64,000 nt of DNA, taken from contig JAPYXD010000484.1 of NCBI GenBank assembly GCA_030998225.1, positions 8,928,001 through 8,992,000 of the forward strand, read 5' to 3'. Position numbers and translations under genes: made by a program. Below are positions 21,987 to 32,196 of the stretch, piece after piece (positions within the stretch are counted from its first letter, which is position 1; every line of letters begins with the position of its first letter). Below the pieces are notes generated by a model. The model saw only the letters and a list, made by a program, of their open reading frames with translations. It searched no databases and had not been told where the DNA came from. Source of the stretch: Diplolepis rosae. Its lineage: Eukaryota; Arthropoda; Insecta; Hymenoptera; Diplolepididae.

Positions 21987-23133
21987 GGTATACCCTGGTT
22001 AGATTCGAATTTTAAATAAAGCACAAAAGTAGAATGAATTTGTTTTGAGAATGTTTAATTTATCAACACTCAGTCGTGAAATAGTAAGCGTATAATAGTA
22101 ATCAAGAATTGTAGCGCGTGTTTCATATTGCAGGATTTTTCTGTCTTTCGATGCTCTTGAAAGAATCCAGAACAGTTGTGGGGTATTGAAAATGTAATTT
22201 TGTATAGTAATTAAAGTGAAGCAGGCTAAAATTAAAAACAGTTGGCTGTTTTCGAGAGATAAGATGATTGCAAGAGTGCTTTGAATTAACTAAATTGCTT
22301 TTCCATCCCGAGTTTCAAGTTTTAATTCATAAACGCCGGAAAATATAGAATTTTTCAAGAACTTTATTCTTTGAAATTGTTCATATCCCGAAATTGAAAA
22401 TTTTCGTGATTTCTCATCATTTATGAAGATTAACAAATAAAAATTAATTGAAATATCATAATTTTCATGAGACGTATTACTGAAATGTAAAATAATTAAA
22501 GTCTGTAAAATTATCGAAACTAAGTTGGGAGCGCTTGGAACTAGAACCAGATGAGGGATGTTTAACCTTTACATGATAAAGACGAAAGGATATCTACTTT
22601 ACCAGCTCGTAGAATTTGGTGTTCAGTTTCCACAAAAAGATGTCGTGGGAAGTCGTTTCAAATATTCAATACCACAGAAGGTCGAAATTATGAATAAAAA
22701 TTCTAAAAAGAAAATAAATCTTGAAATAAAATCACAATTGGAATTGATCAATTAAAATTTATTTGTTAATAATTTATCAAATAAATTTGATAAAGGAAAT
22801 ACAAATTAAAAATTGAAAAAAATAAACTAATGAGAATAATAAATTTTGTTTTTGAGTGGATAAAAAACACATGAAAATTTTTTTCCTGCAAAAGTATGAC
22901 AATAAAAGGCCCGCAAAACAAAAGACAATAAAAAAGTGCCTTCAGAGGGAACGTATATGGATAAAATGGAAAGCGAGAGAATTATCAGGATGTAACTTTT
23001 GTCGAGGATTTTTAATGAGTTTTTATGTATTTATGAGCGTGATTTGGGATACTGAAGTAGATTTGGTGTTTTTTAAGTTTACTCTAAATAAACAGGAAGA
23101 AAACGGGATAAATAAAGAAAATTTGTCTTCGAT
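21987..23133. other. Non-coding stretch
   Basis: AT-rich. The open frame from 22856 to 23284 is in a different frame from the exon-like reading at 23134-23280 and has a random-looking composition, so I do not call it. Confidence 0.3.
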
Positions 23134-23280
23134 ATGCCCCCAACCATTCATACGGACTCAGACATGTGCTCACTGTGTCCACGGTCGAAAAAATATCATG
23201 CATCCAAGAAACTTGTACGATTTGACTCAGTTGTTGACACCTTTTCCATCTCAGATTTCAACGTCTCCTTTCGTCGAAGG
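23134..23280 (+). CDS. Candidate first coding exon (49 codons), unidentified gene
   Basis: An ATG at 23134 opens a frame, MPPTIHTDSDMCSLCPRSKK..., that runs to a good donor (CGAAGG|GTAAGA) at 23280, phase 0. The sequence is cysteine/serine/aspartate-containing (CSLCPRSKK, VRFDSVVDTFSISDFN), unlike the lysine/asparagine/phenylalanine-rich noise of the AT-rich surroundings, and local GC is higher. A stop lies 15 bases upstream in the same frame, which supports the ATG as the start. A longer frame overlapping it in another phase reads less like a protein. No partner exon was found, so the gene is unknown. Confidence 0.35.
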
Positions 23281-23451
23281 GTAAGAACATTTATCACTCT
23301 TAAATAATACAATCTTTCGATTCAGAATCTCATACCAACTTTTCAAAATTTCAGGTTACAATTAATAAGTAGACAACAAATATTAATAATTTTTAATATT
23401 TTTTTATAATAAATTAGTTTCACAACATGCATTTTATGAATAAATAAAAAT

Positions 23452-24745
23452 TAAAAAATCTGCCCGCTTTGCGGGCACATTCTCATCGCACGCTTCGCCC
23501 GCAGCTCGCTTCGCTCGCAAGTTTGAGCGCGCCTAGGGCGCGCGATTCAATCGTCGCGCTACGCGCTCCGTTCTTTCTGGACCTCGCGCTTCGCGCTCGG
23601 TCTTGTGCTCTTCGCATACATTTAAGTTTATTTCTTATAATTTGATACTGAAGCTCAAACCAATTTTATAATAATATTACAGGTGATGTGAATTACACAT
23701 TTTCTCAAAGTCACTCAATTTCTTTTTGAATTTAAGTGAATTAGGAAATTCAATTTACTTAAGGCTCTATTAGCCTTAAGGAATACATTCTCATCATGAG
23801 GCTCGCGCTTCGCGCTCGATTTTCTGTATACATTTCAGTAACTTTTTACTACATTACATGGTTAAAATAATTTATTTTCTTCCAAATCTCTCAAAAATAA
23901 AAAACAATCGTTGACTTTATTTAAGGAAACGATTTTTCAGAACAACGCTTATTTTGTATCTCACATATTTTGTCTAAAAAATGGAATTTTTGAATTTTAA
24001 TCGTATTTTTTGGAATTGAAACGACCAATATATGTTTTATCAAAAACTGTGTGAGACAAAATTTGTAGATCTTTTTGAAACGAACAACTTTGTATTCTTA
24101 CGTTTTTTTCGTATTTCACATATTATTGTTAAAAAATTGAATTTTGGATTTTCAATAGTTTTTGTTTGAATTAAAAAGAAAAATATGCATCTTATGAAAA
24201 AATGTTACAATTCAAATGTGTAGGACTTTATGTAGAAAATAATATTGTATCATAACGTTTTTTCGTATCTCGTATAATTTAACTGGAAAATGGAATTTTG
24301 ATATTGACTTTTTTCGAATTTGAATATGCTGTAATATTTATATTTTTGATTTAATCAAAAAATGTTACCGGGATAATTTGTAGAGATTTATGAGCACTAT
24401 CAAAAACCAGTATTGAAATTTTTGATTTTTTCAAAAAGTTATTTTCCAAAACACAAAAGTAGTGTTCAATCGCTCAATTTTGATTGTATGTGGCTGGTTA
24501 ATGAACTTTTCCTTACTTTTTCGGCTCCGATAAAGTATGCCAAAGCTCAATTCAATCTGATAATTCTATCAAGAGTTATGCCGCGCACGACCTACTACAG
24601 ACAGACAGACAGACACTTTCGCAAAAACCCTTTTTTCTGACTCAGGGGGTCTCAAAACGTAAAGATTTGATAAAAATTTCGAAAGTCATTTTTCACATAA
24701 AACCAATACCTTCTCATCTATGATGAGAATGTAAAAATGTTTTTT
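23452..24745 (+). repeat. Large dispersed repeat, copy A
   Basis: It starts with a GC-rich head of palindromes (CCCGCTTTGCGGGC, GCGCGCCTAGGGCGCGC, CGCGCTTCGCGCTCG at 23461-23620) and passes a second CGCGCTTCGCGCTCG block at about 23804. It then enters tandem units of about 155 bp marked by TTTCGTATCTCACATATT, and ends with ACAGACAGACAGACAC, the phrase CTGACTCAGGGGGTCTCAAA and an ATGATGAGAATG end. Copies with the same order are at 26790-28090 and 50700-52075. The 75-codon open frame that recurs at 24413, 27652 and 51754 is part of this repeat and varies like non-coding DNA. Confidence 0.8.
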
Positions 24746-25137
24746 ACGAAAGTGTCTGCTGTTTGTCTGTAGTAATAGTATGTCGTGTTCATGGTAACTC
24801 TCGAATATAATTTTCGGATTGAATTGAGCTTTTGTATACTTTATCGGAGCTGGAAAAGTAAGAACAAGTTCGTTAACCAGTCACATCCGACCAAAATTGT
24901 AAAAATAAGAGCTTTTTTTGTGTTTTTGAGAAAATTAAAAATTTTAATACTGGTTTTTGATAGTGCTCATAAATCTGTACTAATTACCCTAATAACATTT
25001 TTCGATTAAACTAAAATCAAGAAAGTTACAGTATGTTAAAACTTGAAAAAAGTCAATATCTAAATTCCAGTTAAATTTTACGAGAATCGAAAAAACAGTT
25101 ATGATAAAAAGTTGTTTACCACATAAAGATCTACAAA
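24746..25137 (-). repeat. Inverted fragment of the same dispersed repeat
   Basis: It reads as the reverse of the right half of copy A: GTCTGTAGTA, ATCGGAGCTGGAAAAGTAAG, GTTAACCAGTCACATCC, TTTTTGTGTTTTTGAGAAAA and CATAAATCTGTACTAATTA. Together with copy A it forms an inverted pair. Confidence 0.7.
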
Positions 25138-26463
25138 GGACCCCGCAAAAAATGTAACAAAATGGTTTTCAGTCGATTTCGATTAAACTTTGTAAAACTG
25201 TAGTTCTCATGGTCCCGATCAAAAGTGTCAATGGGCACAAAGTCCGAAAATGGACAGTTTTCGAGTTACAGAGAGTTAAACATCCAACTGTTTTAAAAAT
25301 CTTACTCTCTAAACCTGAATCAGTGAAATAGTCACTGATTATATCAGTAAAAATATGTCAACTGATGAATCAGTGCCCTGCTTTAATTTCACTAAAGAAT
25401 CAGTGAACGCGCTACGTGAATGAATAAAGTTTAACGATGAATCTTTAATTTTTAATTATACATAAGATAATTATACACATTAATAATTATAATATATAAT
25501 AATAATTACGTAATTTATTCTCAGTGTTGTTTAACCTATAATAAACAAGTTCATTGATCTTTAAAATATATTGCTGGTTTTATTATTCTCCCCTGAAAAT
25601 TTCACTAATTCAATAAACGAGTTCAATCTATTTCACTGATTCATCAGTCGAATTTCACTGATTCTCAGTGAAAGACTTATAGCTGCTGCCATCAGTGAAT
25701 AGTCACTGCGAATCAATGGCCGTTCACTGATTCAAGTTTAGAGAGTAGGCCAATATCTTAAAAGTTGCAGGTCCAAGAAAAAAATGTTTCCTACGAAAGT
25801 TATTGCGTTCTGGCGTGGAAACGCAAAGGAAATCATGACCTTCAGGCGCAGATCATTTTTCAAGGTCTTTTAAGGTGAAGTTGTCATTTGTTGCTAATAT
25901 CTGGTGATAAAGGAAAGATATGGACAGAAAATGAATATATAGCCAATGAAGGCAAGATATAAGCACAACTTAGCCATTATCCAGCCATTGAAGACAAGAC
26001 ATGAGCAAGACTTAGTCAACATCCAGAAAATATTATTTAATATTCTAACTTAATTGGCTGGATGTTGACTACGTCCTGCTCATATCTTGCCTTTATTTTC
26101 TGGACATTGACTATGTCCTTCTCATGTCTTACCTTCATTGGCAGAATATTAGCAACAAATGACAACTTCACCTCAAATAACCTTGAAAAATGACCTGTGT
26201 CGGAAGCTCATGATTACCTTTGCGTTTTTTCGCCAGAACGCAATAACTGTCGTAGGGGAATTTTTTTCTCGGACCTGCAGTTTTCAAAATATTGACCTAA
26301 GATTGTTAAGATGGTTGGATCTAACTCTCTGTAACTCGAAAACTGTCCATTTTCGGATTTTGTGCCCATTGACACTTTTGATCCGGACCATGAGAACTAC
26401 AATTTTACAAAGTTTAATCGAAATCGACTGAAAGCCATTTTTTGTACATTTTGTGCGGAGTCT
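25138..26463. mobile_element. 1.3-kb foldback element carrying a nested MITE
   Basis: The outer arms are inverted over about 165 bp (CCCCGCAAAAAATGTAAC ... matched by TTTGTACATTTTGTGCGGAG). Inner inverted blocks are also shared (GAAGTTGTCATTTGTTGCTA / TAGCAACAAATGACAACTTC). The left arm is interrupted by the MITE at 25305-25745. The centre holds repeated direct and inverted copies of ATCCAGCCA/TGGCTGGAT and AAGACATGAGCA-type motifs. No transposase is visible. Confidence 0.65.
25305..25745. repeat. 441-bp CTCTCTAAA MITE, TA duplication
   Basis: The ends CTCTCTAAACCTGAATCAGT and their complement are flanked by TA at 25303-25304 and 25746-25747. The interior is rich in TCAGTGAA/TTCACTGA dyads. 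It is inserted in the left arm of the foldback element at 25138. Confidence 0.75.
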
Positions 26464-28090
26464 TTTGAATCGTAACATTTTTTCATAAGATGTATATTTT
26501 TCTTTTTCATTAAAAATATTGGAAATCGAAAATTCAATTGTTTAACCCTAATAAGTATAATACAAAACATAAGTAAGAATGCAAAATTTTTTATATCAAT
26601 AAAGTATACAAATTTTTTTTGTCAGTTCCTCATGAAACGTATATTTTATCATGTTCCATTTTTAAAAAACACGATTAAAATTTTAAAAATCAACTTTTTA
26701 AACATAATATGTGAGATACGAAAAATACGCTGAGATGGAAAATTATTTGATTGAATGAGGTCTACAAATACTCAGTAGAATATTTTTTACACATTTTCTC
26801 AAAGTCACTCAATTTCTTATTGAATTTAAGTGAAACAGGAAATTCAATTTACTTAAGGCTCTATCAGCCTTAAAGAACACATTCTCATCATTGCACTCGC
26901 GCTTCGCGCTCGATTTTCTGTATACATTTCAGTAACTTTTTAATAAATTACATGGTTAAAATAATTTATTTTCTTTCTAATCTCTCAAAAAGAAAAAACA
27001 ATCGTAGACTTTATTTAAGGAAACGATTTTGCAGAACAATGCTTATTTCGTATCTCATATATTTTGGTGAAAAAAATCGAATTTTTTTAATATTAAAAAT
27101 CAAAACATAAAATATACATCCTGTCCCGAAATGTCTTAATGAGAATTTGTAGACCTCATTTCGCCAAACAATTTTCCATCTAAACGTTTTTTTTGCATCT
27201 CACATATTTTGTCTAAAAAATGGAATTTTTGAATTTTAATCGTATTTTTTGGAATTGAAACGACAAATATATGTTTTATCAAAAACTGTGTGAGACAAAA
27301 TTTGTAGATCTTTTTGAAACGAACAACTTTGTATTCTTACGTTTTTTTCGTATTTCACATATTATTGTTAAAAAATTGAATTTTGGATTTTCAATAGTTT
27401 TTGTTTGAATTAAAAAGAAAAATATGCATCTTATGAAAAAATGTTACAATTCAAATTTGTTGGACTTTATCTAGAAAATAATATTGTATCATAACGTTTT
27501 TTCGTATCTCGTATAATTTAACTGGAAAATGGAATTTTGATATTGACTTTTTTCGAATTTGAATATGCTGTAACATTTATATTTTTGATTTAATCAAAAA
27601 ATGTTACCGGGATAATTTGTAGAGATTTATGAGCACTATCAAAAACCAGTATTGAAATTTTTGATTTTTTCAAAAAGTTATTTTCAAAAACACAAAAGTA
27701 GTGCTCAATCGCTCAATTTTGATTGGATGTGGCTGGTTAATGAACTTGTCCTTACTTTTTCGGCTCCGATAAAGTGTGCCAAAGCTCAATTCAATCTGAT
27801 AATTCTATCGAGAGTTATGCCGCACACGACTTACTACAGACAGACAGACAGACACTTTCGCAAAAACCCTTTTTTCTGACTCAGGGGGTCTCAAAACGTA
27901 AAGATTTGATGAAAATTTCGAAAGTCATTTTTCACATAAAACCAATACCTTCTCATCCATGATTAGAATGTAAAAATTATTTTAATTATGTAATTTATTA
28001 GAAAGTTACAAAAATGTATACAGAAAATCGAGCGCGAGTGCCATGATGAGAAAATGTTCCTTAAGGCTGGTATAACTTAAGTGAACTAAA
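26464..28090 (+). repeat. Large dispersed repeat, copy B with reversed flank
   Basis: Positions 26464-26790 are reverse-oriented units of about 155 bp (GTGAGATACGAAAAATACGC, GAGGTCTACAAATACTCA). From about 26790 the forward copy runs as in copy A but lacks the first GC-rich head. The tandem unit borders (CGTATCTCAYAT) lie at 27049, 27194, 27349 and 27503, spaced 145, 155 and 154 bp. The right part is over 95 percent alike to copies A and C by eye. Confidence 0.75.
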
Positions 28091-28766
28091 TTTCCCTTAT
28101 CATTTAAAATAAAAAATTTAGTAACTTTGAAAAAATGTAATTCACATCTGCAATATTATAAAATTGACTCGAGCTTTAGTGTCAAATTACATAAAATACT
28201 TCAATTTAAATTATGGGAAGAATATAATGTTATTAATTATTGTGTGGAATAGAGTTATGACCAATATATGCCCAAATATTAGCTCATAATTAGATGAGTA
28301 CAAGAGTTAGTTACATAATATTATTGAATATTGTCCATTTTTTTCATAAAAAGTCGATTTACACTTAAGTCAAGGGTATCAAAACGTCGCAAACAGTTGA
28401 CAGCTACAAGTCTTTGGTTTGATTTTCAAGCTGAATTTCAATGTAGTTTTCAACTATTTACTATGCTTTTATAACCTTGACTTTTTTGTGTTATCATTGA
28501 TTCCTCATAATAGTGGATTTCCAACAGATTTGTTTAATATACTTCCTTTTATGAAAAGTATTAATGAGATTTTAAAGTAGATAAGATAATGCTAGTGATA
28601 AAAAGATTAAGGAATGAATGACGCGAGGTTTAACTCATACTTTTTCCTTTTGTCTTATTTAATCTGAATTCGTTATGAATCATATTATTCACCCAAGGTA
28701 CGCAAATAAAAGTATCCTCTTCGTTGTATGCACACGCTTACTGTAGATATTGTTTAAAAAATCATA
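28091..28766. other. Non-coding stretch
   Basis: AT-rich DNA between the dispersed repeat and the mariner. Nothing is recognised. Confidence 0.35.
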
Positions 28767-30019
28767 ATTCGTGGGGTTTTTTTTCAAAATTTGAACGGTT
28801 ATTTAAGAAAAACATGTACAATAGTATTATTCAAAGTATTGCCCATCTGAAGCTATGACTTTTTCCCATCTTTCTGGCAATTTGTGGATTTCATCCCAAA
28901 AGAACTGCGCCGACTTGGCGGCCAAGAATGAATCAAGCCAATTTTTGATACCCTGTTCTGATGTGAACCGTATTCCAGTGAGGGCGTTCTGCATCGATCG
29001 GAACAAATGGTAGTCAGAAGGGGCAAGGTCTGGGCTATAAGTCGGGTGGGGTAAAACTTCCCATCCACTGTTTTCCAAATAGTTCTTAACCGGAATAGCA
29101 ACATGGGGCCGAGCGTTGTCATGATGGAATATTATTGCCTCGTGTCTGGTCGCTTACTCCGGGCGTTTTTCGGCTATTGCTCTCTTCAAACGGATTAATT
29201 GTGTTCGGTAGCGTTGTCCATTGATGGTTTCACCCGATTTTAGCAGCTCATAATACAGCACACCCTTCTGATCCCACCAAATACAGAGCATTACCTTCGC
29301 GCCATGGATATTCGGCTTTGCCGTTGATTTGGCTGGTTGGCCGGGTTTTACATATGATTTATTGCGCTTGGGGTTGTCGTAATGGATCCATTTTTCATCA
29401 CCAGTAACAATCCGATGCAAAAATGACTTCTTTTTGTGGCGTCCCAGCAGCATTTCGGACATACAAAACCGCCTTTCAACGTTTCTCGACTTGAGTTCAT
29501 GTGGAACCCAATTTCCTTGCTTTTGAATGTATCCGGCTGCTTTTAAACGTTTTGAAATGGCTGTTTGAGTGACTCCCAAAGATTCTGCAAACTCTTCTTG
29601 TGTTTGGAAATAATCTTCATCGAGTAATGCTTGCAGTTCTTCATCTTCAAAATTTTTTGGCTGCCCGGGACGTTCTTCGTCTTCCAAGCCAAAATCACCA
29701 CTTTTAAATCGTGCAAACCACTTTTGGCACGTTCGCTCAACTAGAGCATGTTCACCATAAACCTCCACCAAAATACGATGACTTTTGGCAGCAGTTTTCT
29801 TCAGATTACAGTAATGAAGAAGAACTCCCCGAAAAAACGCTTTTTCAGGCACAAAGTTCGACATATTTGAGTGAAAAAAATTATTGTTGTTTAGGCTTCA
29901 AATAAATGACATATACTGAAAAAGACGCACAATGACAGTAGCTTTCCAACGCATGTTTGGAATAATGAAACGATGGAATAATAATCAAGTTACGCCATCT
30001 CTTAGCAAACCGCACGAAT
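28767..30019 (-). mobile_element. Nearly intact mariner element, mauritiana-like
   Basis: The 1253-bp element has short imperfect terminal inverted repeats (ATTCGTGGGGTTT at the left, complement of ATTCGTGCGGTTT at the right) and a TA target duplication (28765-28766 and 30020-30021). The length and coding layout match the Mos1 type, whose element is about 1.29 kb. A single transposase gene fills the centre. The good state of the ends and the single disabling change suggest a young insertion. Confidence 0.85.
28827..29864 (-). pseudogene. Mariner transposase, full length, one nonsense codon
   Basis: A 345-codon frame, the same length as Mos1 transposase, runs from ATG 29864 to the stop at 28827 without any frameshift. 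The N-terminal two-HTH DNA-binding region carries the family pattern LLHYCNLKKTAAKSH, WFARFKSGDFGLEDEERPG and ELQALLDED. The linker has WVPHEL. The catalytic DD34D triad is complete: Asp in VTGDEKWIHYD, Asp in FHHDNARPH, and Asp in [13 protein letters not shown] with 34 residues between the last two. The only lesion is an in-frame TAA at 29154-29156, where the family normally has a Tyr codon after RPE. It separates the N-terminal 236 codons from the last two catalytic residues. The enzyme excises and inserts the element at TA dinucleotides; this copy should be inactive. Confidence 0.9.
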
Positions 30020-32111
30020 TAAGTTAATCGTACAAAGTATGGAAAAAAATAGAACCAAACTACCAAAAGCAAAGTGCTCAAAGTAATTAGAATTCACCAT
30101 TAACTCAATATATACCTAGAATTTAAAAACGAATGATATATAGTAATTTTTTACCGTAACACTATAGATATATGTCGATAATACAATTCTAAGCATATCA
30201 TCAATGTAATTTTTATAATATTATTGTGGAACAAAGTAGAAAAATTTCAAATACTTGATCTTGATGATAATAAAATAAAAAAATTTTACCTGAATAATTT
30301 TCGAGTAAATTATTTGAGTCAAAATATAAAAGACTCTTAGATACGACATAGAATGTAAGAACACAAATAAATTATTGATCTTAATTGTACAGGAATTGAG
30401 ATCACATCAAAATTAGTTTAAAAAAAAGGAAATTCATCGAATAATTGTTGTATTTCTACATAAAAAAAAATTGAAAATTAATCCAATAATTTGGAAGAAG
30501 ATTCAAATAACTTGAAATATTTTTTAATAAACGTGATTCATATATGAGGGAATTACTATTGTACAAACTCATGGATTCGCGTATGTAGATAATATTCTGT
30601 TAACTATTCCGTGGTTCATTACAATTGAAAACCTTTATAAAAACGTCTTAAAATAAGAAAATTCATTATATAACAAAATTTATGTCACTTTGGAAATGAA
30701 TAATTTACGAAATATTTTGAATAAATCAAAATTTCGACGTGTTATTTCTGGCGCAAAATAATTCTAATACAAGAAAGAAATTAGAATTGAGTATCTTTAT
30801 TAGATTATTACATAATTGAGACAAAGATTATTTTACTATTCAAAATAACATTTGTTTCTATTTACAACTAAGCACAAACTACTTAAAGAATTTTAGTTTG
30901 GAGGTTAGTGGTGATACAATTATTTAAGTTCTATTATATGTTATATTGTTAAAAGAAATAAACTCTATTTACGCACGTCCCCCAATTTAGAGTTAAATAG
31001 TGTTTGCCATATTAAGTTGAGAAAACTCATTTCAGATCCACAAACAAATCACCATTTCTGATTTTCAAAAATAGATTCTTTGATGGCTGAAACCATTAAA
31101 AAAACATTCTCCAAAACGAAATTTTTATAAACAAATTGCTGAATTTGATAATAATTTATTCATTTTCGAAAACTGGAAATGGTTAAGTTGTAGGGGATCT
31201 TTTTCTTGAAAAAGTGATTTGTAATTTATTAAAATCGCATAATTTTTTAAAATTTGGTAAGAAGCAATAAGAAAAAAAGTTGGGGCAAAAATAAAATTTA
31301 TTAATAAAACTATTTTCTGTATTTCAAATTTTTTTCATGAAAATTAATCTTTTCTCTTCCAAAACAGCCCTTCAATAATAATATTGCTATTCTTGAAAGC
31401 AAAATTATCTAGTTTTGCCTGAGGTAAAATTTTCGTGGATCAACTACCTTAATATAGATGATTCCCCTGAGTGCAAAAACTTAATCATAGCTTTTCAGAA
31501 CTTGCCAAAAAACAAAAAAATAATAATATTATACAAGACACTCTAGAGTTCCTTGATGCCAAATTTCGTGAAATGTCTTTTCTGGATGCTCATGACTACT
31601 TATGACTTTTGGTTTACGACTGTTTTAGTTAAGTGACAAAATAAATTGCACAGTGCTATACTTTTTTGTCGTAACCATTATTCCACTTTTATCTCCGTAG
31701 AAACTGCGCCACACAGAACCCAAGTCGAGCTATTTTTCTCATAATTAAGCTATAAAACTATAGTCAATGTTTGTGCATAGCGCCAAAAGGGAAAAAACTG
31801 AAATATATGAGAATGGAAAAGAAAATTTCCAAATTTTCCAGATAGAGAATACGTTTAAAATCCTGATTCCCAAGCAAAAGAGTATCTTGTCTTCTTCTAT
31901 GTCTATACAACCCACAAATGGAGAACTTGCAAAATATCAGATATTTTCTTGGAAAGTTTAGACTGGAGTTTACTATAAATTCATTATTTTCTCTGTACAA
32001 AAATTCTCAATGAATTTTTATATATTTATAGCAAAATATTCTGAATATTAAATATCAATGAAAATGACGTGATAATCTTAAGTAAATAATTTTATAGAAT
32101 ATTACTGATTA
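30020..32111. other. Intergenic stretch downstream of the transporter gene
   Basis: AT-rich, with no gene, TIR or tandem repeat recognised. It contains the 3' end region of the SLC23 gene. No clear AATAAA is seen on the minus strand within the first 300 bases after the stop codon, so the polyadenylation site is undecided. Confidence 0.35.
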
Positions 32112-32196
32112 TCATTTTTCCTTGGAAGTTTTGCAGCATGAGTATGGCCTTGGTTTGTATGTTGGTGAAAAAGGTAAATAAGATGTCCAATTCCAT
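32112..32196 (-). CDS. SLC23A1: SLC23 coding exon 13 (residues 559-586 and stop)
   Basis: After the acceptor TCTATTTCAG the frame reads [15 protein letters not shown], then [12 protein letters not shown] and TGA at 32112-32114. The Y(L/I)P-SP-(Y/F)K pattern is the usual end of the cytosolic tail in this family. Too short to be seen as an open frame on its own. Confidence 0.8.

Noticed and set aside
22856..23284. 142-codon open frame
   Set aside because: The composition is that of AT-rich noise for most of its length. The protein-like part is in another frame (23134-23280).
23460..23620. CRISPR-like array from the CGCGCTTCGCGC repeats
   Set aside because: Spacing is irregular, there are no unique spacers of constant length, and the genome is eukaryotic. 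It is the head of a dispersed repeat.
24413..24640. 75-codon open frame that recurs at 27652 and 51754
   Set aside because: It is part of a dispersed non-coding repeat. Copies differ without a coding pattern, and no domain is seen.
28853..29122. 89-codon minus-strand frame inside the mariner
   Set aside because: It is a shifted reading of the transposase region. The true frame contains the DD34D motifs.
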